DNA of 64,000 nt from CSP1-1 sp035620615 (lineage in GTDB: Archaea; Thermoproteota; Nitrososphaeria; Nitrososphaerales; Nitrosopumilaceae). The notes below the pieces were generated by a model that was given only the letters and a program-made list of their open reading frames with translations, ran no database searches and had not been told where the DNA came from. Shown here piece after piece: positions 58,941-64,000 of this stretch. The DNA lies in the NCBI GenBank assembly GCA_035620615.1, contig DASPGM010000006.1:1-64000 (forward strand), given 5' to 3'. Every line of letters begins with the position of its first letter. Within the stretch, counting starts at the first letter, position 1. Made by a program: the position numbers and the translations under genes.

Positions 58941-60041
58941 ATGAGTAACTGGGATCTAATGATGCCTGGAATGGGACTTACGGCTATTGGAGTTGCTGGG
59001 ATTTTCATATCTTATTCTGGAATTGCACATACATTTGTTGATGGAATGCATGCACTAACTGGACTTACAATGTTCGTTGGGTTAATTTTCTTATCTGCAG
59101 GAATTTTAGAGGGAGGAGTTTCAACAAGTAACAAAGCAAAAGCTACCACACTGGTAATCATAGCAATTGCATTATCTTTTGGAATGGTGGCAGTGGCAAT
59201 AAATACAATATCAACAATCCCTGTGTTTGCTGGAATAATGCTAATTATTGCCATTCCAGCTATTTTAATTTCGTATGTTGCAATGAAATATCCTGTTTAT
59301 GCTAAACCTGTATCAGTAATTTTCATTTTAGGTGTATTAGCAGGAGTTTCTGCATATGTTGGATTCGGTTTTGTTGGCCCACAACCATATCTAATTGCTG
59401 AAGAAAAAACTATTGAAGAAACCATCGAGGAGATAGCAGTACCAAAAGTGGCACAACATACAGTTTCCATTCTTCCAGATTCTTCAATCCAAGGAAACCC
59501 AGATTATGAACCTGACGTAATTAATGTTCCAAAAGGAAATGTAATTGAATGGATAAATAATGATAATGTGCCCCATACTGTTACAAGCTCACTTGATTTT
59601 GGAGAAACATTTGATTCAGGATTAATGGATGCTTCCTCTAAATTCACTCTTGATACTTCTGAGCTTGCCATAGGAGCATACGAATACATGTGTATAGTTC
59701 ATCCTTGGATGATGGCATCTATTATAATTGAAGAACCAAAAGAGCCTGTCATAAAAGATGTCAATATTCCTCAAGGAGCAAGCATTGAAAAAATTGGCCA
59801 AACCTACTATGATCCACAAGACATTACTGTTACTCTTGGGACTACGATAAAATGGAATAATAATGACGAGGTGATGCATACAGTAACTAGTGGAACTTTA
59901 GAATCAGGGCCAACAGGAATATTTGATTCGGGTATTCTTAATACAGGTGCATCTTTTGAACATACATTTAGTTCTGCTGAAAAAGTTGATTATTACTGTA
60001 TTGTTCATCCATGGATGACTGGATCAGTTACTGCTGAATAG
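58941..60041 (+). CDS. Membrane protein with two extracellular plastocyanin-like (type 1 copper) domains
   Basis: The protein has 366 residues. Five membrane helices (about 9-25, 33-52, 68-88, 92-110 and 121-141) are followed by a short linker and two cupredoxin domains. Domain 1 (about 165-265) has His in VPHTVTSS and the Cys/His/Met loop YMCIVHPWM. Domain 2 (about 270-366) has His in VMHTVTSG and YYCIVHPWM. Both keep the His-Cys-His-Met copper ligand set. Multicopper redox proteins of this kind are abundant in ammonia-oxidising archaea and may carry electrons outside the membrane. The fused membrane part may dock on a redox partner. Confidence 0.87.
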   Translation: MSNWDLMMPGMGLTAIGVAGIFISYSGIAHTFVDGMHALTGLTMFVGLIFLSAGILEGGVSTSNKAKATTLVIIAIALSFGMVAVAINTISTIPVFAGIMLIIAIPAILISYVAMKYPVYAKPVSVIFILGVLAGVSAYVGFGFVGPQPYLIAEEKTIEETIEEIAVPKVAQHTVSILPDSSIQGNPDYEPDVINVPKGNVIEWINNDNVPHTVTSSLDFGETFDSGLMDASSKFTLDTSELAIGAYEYMCIVHPWMMASIIIEEPKEPVIKDVNIPQGASIEKIGQTYYDPQDITVTLGTTIKWNNNDEVMHTVTSGTLESGPTGIFDSGILNTGASFEHTFSSAEKVDYYCIVHPWMTGSVTAE

Positions 60042-60043
60042 TT

Positions 60044-60442
60044 TTGCAATTAGTTTTAACTAACATACAAAGAGAATTACTTGTCAGGGACTCTGTAGAT
60101 AAACAACCAAATGAAGCATGTGCTTTGTTGATTGGCAATAAACAAAATGATAAACTTGTTGTTAGGGAGATTTTTTTTACAAAAAATATTGAAGAGTCAC
60201 CAATAAATTTTACAATATCAAATGAGGAATTAATCATAGGGTACAGGATGGCTGAAGAAAAAAAATTAGAAGTAATTGGTATTTTTCATTCTCATCCTAA
60301 CTCAGAGCCATTTCCTTCAGAAACTGATAGGAAATTTATGGAAATTAACCCAGTCCCATGGGTAATTTTTTCAAATAGAACCAAGAATTTCAAAGCATAT
60401 ATTTTTGATTCAAAAATAATAGAGGTTCAAATTATTTCGTGA
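60044..60442 (+). CDS. JAMM/MPN+ metalloprotease-like protein
   Basis: The protein has 132 residues from TTG 60044, three bases after the cupredoxin gene. Motifs: QPNEACALLIGN with the conserved Glu, then GIFHSHPNSEPFPSETD giving H82-x-H84-P-x7-S-x2-D, the full zinc-binding JAMM signature. It should be an active isopeptidase-like enzyme. In archaea, such proteins remove ubiquitin-like SAMP modifiers or act in sulfur-carrier processing. Substrate here is unknown; the 3' end overlaps the convergent gene. Confidence 0.87.
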   Translation: MQLVLTNIQRELLVRDSVDKQPNEACALLIGNKQNDKLVVREIFFTKNIEESPINFTISNEELIIGYRMAEEKKLEVIGIFHSHPNSEPFPSETDRKFMEINPVPWVIFSNRTKNFKAYIFDSKIIEVQIIS

Positions 60443-60830
60443 TTTTTTTCTTAAAAGTAATCTTGGTTCCATTTTTTAATTTAGATAAAATTTTTTTATC
60501 AGCTTGAACTATTTTCCCTATAATATTAACAGGCGAATAAGGCTTAATCTCATTTCTTTCTCCAATAGGAGTAGCTCCATAAAACAAGCAGATTGCCTTG
60601 CCTGAAGGCCAATATGCTACATCATTCAATTCCACAAGAGGTTTTGCATTTTCTTCTTCCATAACTATTGGGGATGCATCAGTATAGATCTCCTCCCCCC
60701 ACAAATGAGCCTCTACTGTAAAAGGCAATTTTGTGAGAAAGGATTTTACTGTTTTTGGAGAATTGCTATCGTCTAATTCTATATTGATGTTATATAATTT
60801 TGGAATTTCAACTTCAATTAGGTATTTCAC
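60432..60830 (-). CDS. Cyclophilin-like fold protein (TM1367-type)
   Basis: The protein has 132 residues. Strand pattern with FTVEAHLWGEEIYTDASPIV, LVELNDVAYWPSGKAICLFY and GATPIG fits the small prokaryotic cyclophilin-like family (TM1367). The W-GEE-Y and AYWPSGKA-C-F-G-TP blocks are characteristic. Typical PPIase catalytic residues are not evident, so ligand binding rather than proline isomerisation is likely. Convergent overlap of 11 bases with the JAMM gene. Confidence 0.8.
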   Translation of the reverse strand: MKYLIEVEIPKLYNINIELDDSNSPKTVKSFLTKLPFTVEAHLWGEEIYTDASPIVMEEENAKPLVELNDVAYWPSGKAICLFYGATPIGERNEIKPYSPVNIIGKIVQADKKILSKLKNGTKITFKKKITK

Positions 60831-60879
60831 GATAGGAAGAGTTCTTTAAAATAAATATCCCTTACTTTCTTTATAACAT

Positions 60880-61137
60880 ATGGAAATTCATGTATACGAT
60901 ACATATGTAAAAGCAGCCGATGGTCATACAATGCATTTTGATGTTATTACAAACAAACAAGACCATCAAAAAGCAATTGATTATGCAAAAAAATGGTTAG
61001 CATCTATAGGCGAGGAGAATGCCAAAGTAACAACAGAGGAATGCCAGTTTTGTCATTCTCAAGGCGCGCCAGAACCTGTTGCGATGGAAATTGAAAAAAA
61101 CGGATTTTTCATCCAAAAAATGGAAGGCTGTCCATAA
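60880..61137 (+). CDS. DUF2024-family protein
   Basis: The protein has 85 residues: MEIHVYDTYVKAADGHTMHF, YAKKWLASIGEENA, CQFCHSQGAPEP and GFFIQKMEGCP. The opening and the CxFCHSQ-APE block match DUF2024. Cys and His residues may bind metal. Function unknown. Confidence 0.8.
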   Translation: MEIHVYDTYVKAADGHTMHFDVITNKQDHQKAIDYAKKWLASIGEENAKVTTEECQFCHSQGAPEPVAMEIEKNGFFIQKMEGCP

Positions 61138-61192
61138 ATTTTTTTCTTAAAATTTTTAAAACTTTTTTTATTAAGAAATTATAAAATATCAT

Positions 61193-61393
61193 ATGGATGC
61201 ACATCCGTACGCTAGATTATCCATAGAAGGGGATAAAAAGACCAGATGGGTATGTGGTTGCTTTGAGACAGTTGATGGTTTTTTTAAATTTTGTTCAGAA
61301 CATAATGATTCTCTTAAAAAAGCTATAGAGTCTCAGATTGATGAACTTGATATGACTATAGTAATTGATGAAAAAAGTCTGAAAACTCATTGA
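61193..61393 (+). CDS. Small hypothetical protein with Cys/His motif
   Basis: The protein has 66 residues. WVCGCFETVDGFFKFCSEHN contains three Cys and one His spaced like a small zinc site. The C-terminus is acidic and helical (IDELDMTIVIDEKS). The stop overlaps the stop of the convergent pyrophosphatase gene. Family not recognised. Confidence 0.6.
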   Translation: MDAHPYARLSIEGDKKTRWVCGCFETVDGFFKFCSEHNDSLKKAIESQIDELDMTIVIDEKSLKTH

Positions 61394-63426
61394 CCTAATA
61401 TTATTAATCCAAAGAATATCGGTACAAATACTATGGCAATTGTATTTAGCAATTTTATAACAGTATTTAATGCAGGGCCTGCGGTATCCTTGTAAGGATC
61501 ACCAATAATATCTCCAACTACTGCAACTTTGTGTTCTTCACTTCCTTTTTGCCCTTTAACTTCAATGAATTTTTTTGCATTATCCCATGCACCACCAGTA
61601 TTTGCCAAATGATACGCTAGAGGGATTCCAGTCACTACAGCCCCCATCAACAAGCCTACAACTGAAGATGGTCCCAAAATAACTCCTAGAATTATTGGAG
61701 CGGCAATTGCAACTGAAGCAGATTTCCATAGTTCTTTAACTGATGCTACAGTTGCAATATCCACACATTTTGCATAATCGGGTTTTGATTTACCAGTTAA
61801 AATGTCAGGATCATTCTTGAACTGTCGTCTAACTTCATCAACTAGTTTTGAGGCGGCTCTAGAGACTCCATTAATTAATTGACCTGTAATTATGAAGGGA
61901 ATTAATCCGCCTACTAAAAGTCCAACAATTAAAGTTACATTTGAAAGACTATAATCAAAAACAGTTGCAAATACATGGGCTGCTTCGAATTGAAATGCTT
62001 GAATCATTGCTAATGCGGCTAATCCAGCACTTGCTATAGCAAAACCTTTTGTAACTGCTTTAGTGGTATTTCCTACGGCATCTATTTCATCGGTAATTTT
62101 ACGATTCTCTTCACCCATTCCAGTCATTTCAACTATTCCTCCTGCATTATCTGCAATTGGCCCAAATGCGTCAATGCTTAGAACTATTCCAGCGAGGCTT
62201 AACATTGCCATTGCAGTTAGTGAGGTTCCAAAAATTCCATAAAGTAGAGCTTGAGAAGGATCAGGTGACGCAGAATATGCAAATGCAAATGAGACGATTA
62301 TAGCAATTATTAATGCAATCATAAATGGGCCAGTGGACTGCATGCCTTTGATAATTCCAGTTAATGTAAGAGATGCATATCCCCATTTTGCAGAATCAGC
62401 AATTTCTCTCACAGGTGGAAATTTGTAACTTGTATAGTAATCAGTAATTCTTTGAATAACTGGAACGAGTATAACTCCAATTACCGTACACCCAAAGAGG
62501 GAATATGCTAAAATTGTTTGACCTAGATATAGATAGGTAAAAACAAAGTTTAATGCTATTGCAACTCCTGCTGAAATAAAAAATGCTCTATTAAGGGGCT
62601 TCATAACGTCTGTAATTTTCTTAGTACCAATTGTTGCTGCGCCAATTATTGATGCAATCATTCCCGAAGCTCCAATTAAAATCGGATATAGAAAATTCTC
62701 AGAAGAACCAATTAGTGCAGCAATCAAAATTGATGCAAGGATAGTTACAATATACGACTCGTATACATCTGAACCCATTCCAGCTGCATCCCCAACATTA
62801 TCACCCACATTGTCAGCAATTGTTGCAGGATTTCTAGGATCATCTTCTGGAATATTGGCCTCTACTTTTCCAACCAAGTCTGCAGCCATATCTGCAGCTT
62901 TAGTAAAAATACCTCCACCGATTCTAATGAAAAGTGCAATAAGGCTAGCACCGATTCCTACTCCAGCAATAGTAATTGGATCAGGGTAGACAAGGTATAG
63001 AAGCGTAATTGCTAAAAGTGCCATAGCTGGAACCGCCAAACCAACCGTTGCACCACCTCTAAATGCTAAAGCAAATGTTTTACCTAAACCAGTTTGTGTG
63101 GCATTAGCTGAACGCACAGCAGCCTTTACTGTTATTTTTAATGAAATTATTCCCGCTACAGCAGATAGTCCAGCACCAACAGCAAAGGCAATTCCGTTAG
63201 ATAATTGAAGAAACGCCCCAATAATTACAGATAAAGCAATAGCAATTGGAATGATAATTTTCATCTCTCGTTTTAGAAAAGCAGATGCGCCAGTTTTTAC
63301 AGCATTTGAGATATCTAACATCTCTTTTGTACCTGCTTCTTGTTTTGAAACCCATAAAGCAAAAAAAGCAGCTACAGCAAAAGATACAATGGTAGCTCCT
63401 ATAGGCAGAAGCTGTTGAGGTTCCAT
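61387..63426 (-). CDS. hppA: Membrane-bound K+-independent H+-translocating pyrophosphatase
   Basis: The protein has 679 residues and ~16 membrane helices. The catalytic loop is PEDDPRNPATIADNVGDNVG, with further Asp motifs (GSDVYESY, DAFGPIADNAGG and, near the end, DIIGDPYKDTAGP). The determinant region GNTTKAVTKGFAIASAGLAA has K456 and T459, the pair found in K+-independent proton pumps; K+-dependent enzymes have Ala and Gly there. It couples pyrophosphate hydrolysis to proton export, saving energy in an organism living on little. Monocistronic. Confidence 0.95.
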   Translation of the reverse strand: MEPQQLLPIGATIVSFAVAAFFALWVSKQEAGTKEMLDISNAVKTGASAFLKREMKIIIPIAIALSVIIGAFLQLSNGIAFAVGAGLSAVAGIISLKITVKAAVRSANATQTGLGKTFALAFRGGATVGLAVPAMALLAITLLYLVYPDPITIAGVGIGASLIALFIRIGGGIFTKAADMAADLVGKVEANIPEDDPRNPATIADNVGDNVGDAAGMGSDVYESYIVTILASILIAALIGSSENFLYPILIGASGMIASIIGAATIGTKKITDVMKPLNRAFFISAGVAIALNFVFTYLYLGQTILAYSLFGCTVIGVILVPVIQRITDYYTSYKFPPVREIADSAKWGYASLTLTGIIKGMQSTGPFMIALIIAIIVSFAFAYSASPDPSQALLYGIFGTSLTAMAMLSLAGIVLSIDAFGPIADNAGGIVEMTGMGEENRKITDEIDAVGNTTKAVTKGFAIASAGLAALAMIQAFQFEAAHVFATVFDYSLSNVTLIVGLLVGGLIPFIITGQLINGVSRAASKLVDEVRRQFKNDPDILTGKSKPDYAKCVDIATVASVKELWKSASVAIAAPIILGVILGPSSVVGLLMGAVVTGIPLAYHLANTGGAWDNAKKFIEVKGQKGSEEHKVAVVGDIIGDPYKDTAGPALNTVIKLLNTIAIVFVPIFFGLIILGQ

Positions 63427-63487
63427 TTTATATCTGCATGCCCATTTGTGTTAAATATAAATCCTTGATAGAAAAATGATTAAATCT

Positions 63488-63850
63488 TTATTTTCTTTTT
63501 TTGTAAGGAGGAAAAGTTTTTCCTTTTAGTCCTTGTCTTACAAGTTTGTTAAATCGTTTTCCATGACTTAGGTACGGGAATCGCATGTGAATTAGCTCAT
63601 GCACAATAGTGTTCTCTAAAGATTTTTCGTCAGTAATTTTCTTAATATTCAAGAAAATTAAGTTTTGTTGCAAGTAAGATACCCCATAGTATTTGTATGC
63701 GGATGTTCTTCTTCCTTCTGTAATTTCCTTTGGCATTTCTAAAACCTCTCTTGTTGTTAGCAGTACTTTGGGTTCTGGAATTGAAAATCTATTAGAATAA
63801 ATTCCAACCTTCTCAAATATTTCAAGTTTAATTTCAGGGTCTAACTTCAT
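63488..63850 (-). CDS. SprT/WLM-like putative metallopeptidase
   Basis: The protein has 120 residues. NTIVHELIHMRFPYLSHGKR contains the HExxH zinc motif followed by a His, as in SprT-like and M48/WLM-related small peptidases (HELIH----HGK-F). The C-terminus is basic (GLKGKTFPPYKKRK). SprT-like proteins repair DNA-protein crosslinks in eukaryotes (SPRTN); the archaeal role is unknown. No signal peptide. Confidence 0.75.
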   Translation of the reverse strand: MKLDPEIKLEIFEKVGIYSNRFSIPEPKVLLTTREVLEMPKEITEGRRTSAYKYYGVSYLQQNLIFLNIKKITDEKSLENTIVHELIHMRFPYLSHGKRFNKLVRQGLKGKTFPPYKKRK

Positions 63851-64000
63851 AAAGTCTTTTTATCAAAACATTGTATATCGATTAAAGTCAATTCTAGCTT
63901 CAAAGTTAGTTCATTTTGAGTTGTTCTAAATGAATTAAAAGGGTCAGAGAAATTAGTAGTGTAATCATTAATCATACAGCCACCGTCTCATCATACCCTG

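Noticed and set aside
63851..64000. Right end of the window
   Set aside because: No start codon with a credible frame, RNA structure or repeat could be supported in the last 150 bases.

Overview
The window is AT-rich archaeal DNA. It encodes archaeal translation factors (aEF-1beta, Pth2, TruD), a Cdc48/VAT ATPase, archaeal type IV pilins, blue-copper domains, TrmB and Lrp/AsnC regulators and many small zinc-ribbon proteins. This gene content, together with several families I know mainly from ammonia-oxidising archaea, points to a Nitrosopumilus/Nitrosoarchaeum-like member of the Nitrososphaerota (Thaumarchaeota). Species cannot be fixed from sequence alone. Most intergenic gaps are short, many genes appear leaderless, and TTG and GTG starts are common.

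Layout. 1-900: the 3' end of a CbtA-like metal transporter and small membrane proteins. 900-2500: an accessory patch with repeated TTGTTACAAA boxes, a truncated integrase-like ORF, a secreted FIMAH-domain protein and a frameshifted HEPN/AbiV-like gene, bracketed by a 13-bp direct repeat that resembles a tRNA 3' end. 2570-4472: a thiol/metal cassette (CcdA-like, YHS, thioredoxin-like, Lrp-TRASH regulator). 4571-15540: mostly housekeeping and hypothetical genes: MscS, UBP zinc finger, PepF, pyruvoyl arginine decarboxylase, a CPBP-like intramembrane protease, tRNA-Thr, a DEAD-box helicase and secreted proteins. 15553-21117: three secreted proteins on the minus strand, a HExxH protein, a DNRLRE-like protein and a 1162-residue RTX/Ig/subtilase mosaic. 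21287-24101: a histidine kinase followed by a TrmB protein fused to a receiver domain. 24139-31709: mixed genes, including DUF255/YyaL, a stand-alone receiver, an alcohol dehydrogenase and a second HExxH protein carrying TPRs.

32150-46661 is the most coherent system: a type IV pilus/adhesion region. It has five class III signal-peptide proteins, a TackOD1-like zinc protein, a secretion ATPase and two platform membrane proteins, and it ends with a TrmB regulator. I found closely related TGTGC...GCACA palindromes about 40 bp upstream of three of its transcription units, which suggests a shared regulator.

46920-63850 is again mostly core: MsrA, TruD, a Vgb-like beta-propeller, Pth2, a geranylgeranyl-reductase-like flavoprotein, a zinc ribbon/aEF-1beta/Cdc48/winged-helix operon, heme o synthase, CBS, a membrane protein with two cupredoxin domains, a JAMM protease, a K+-independent H+-pyrophosphatase and a SprT-like protein. 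No CRISPR array, rRNA or intact insertion sequence was seen. All family assignments come from reading motifs by eye, without database searches.
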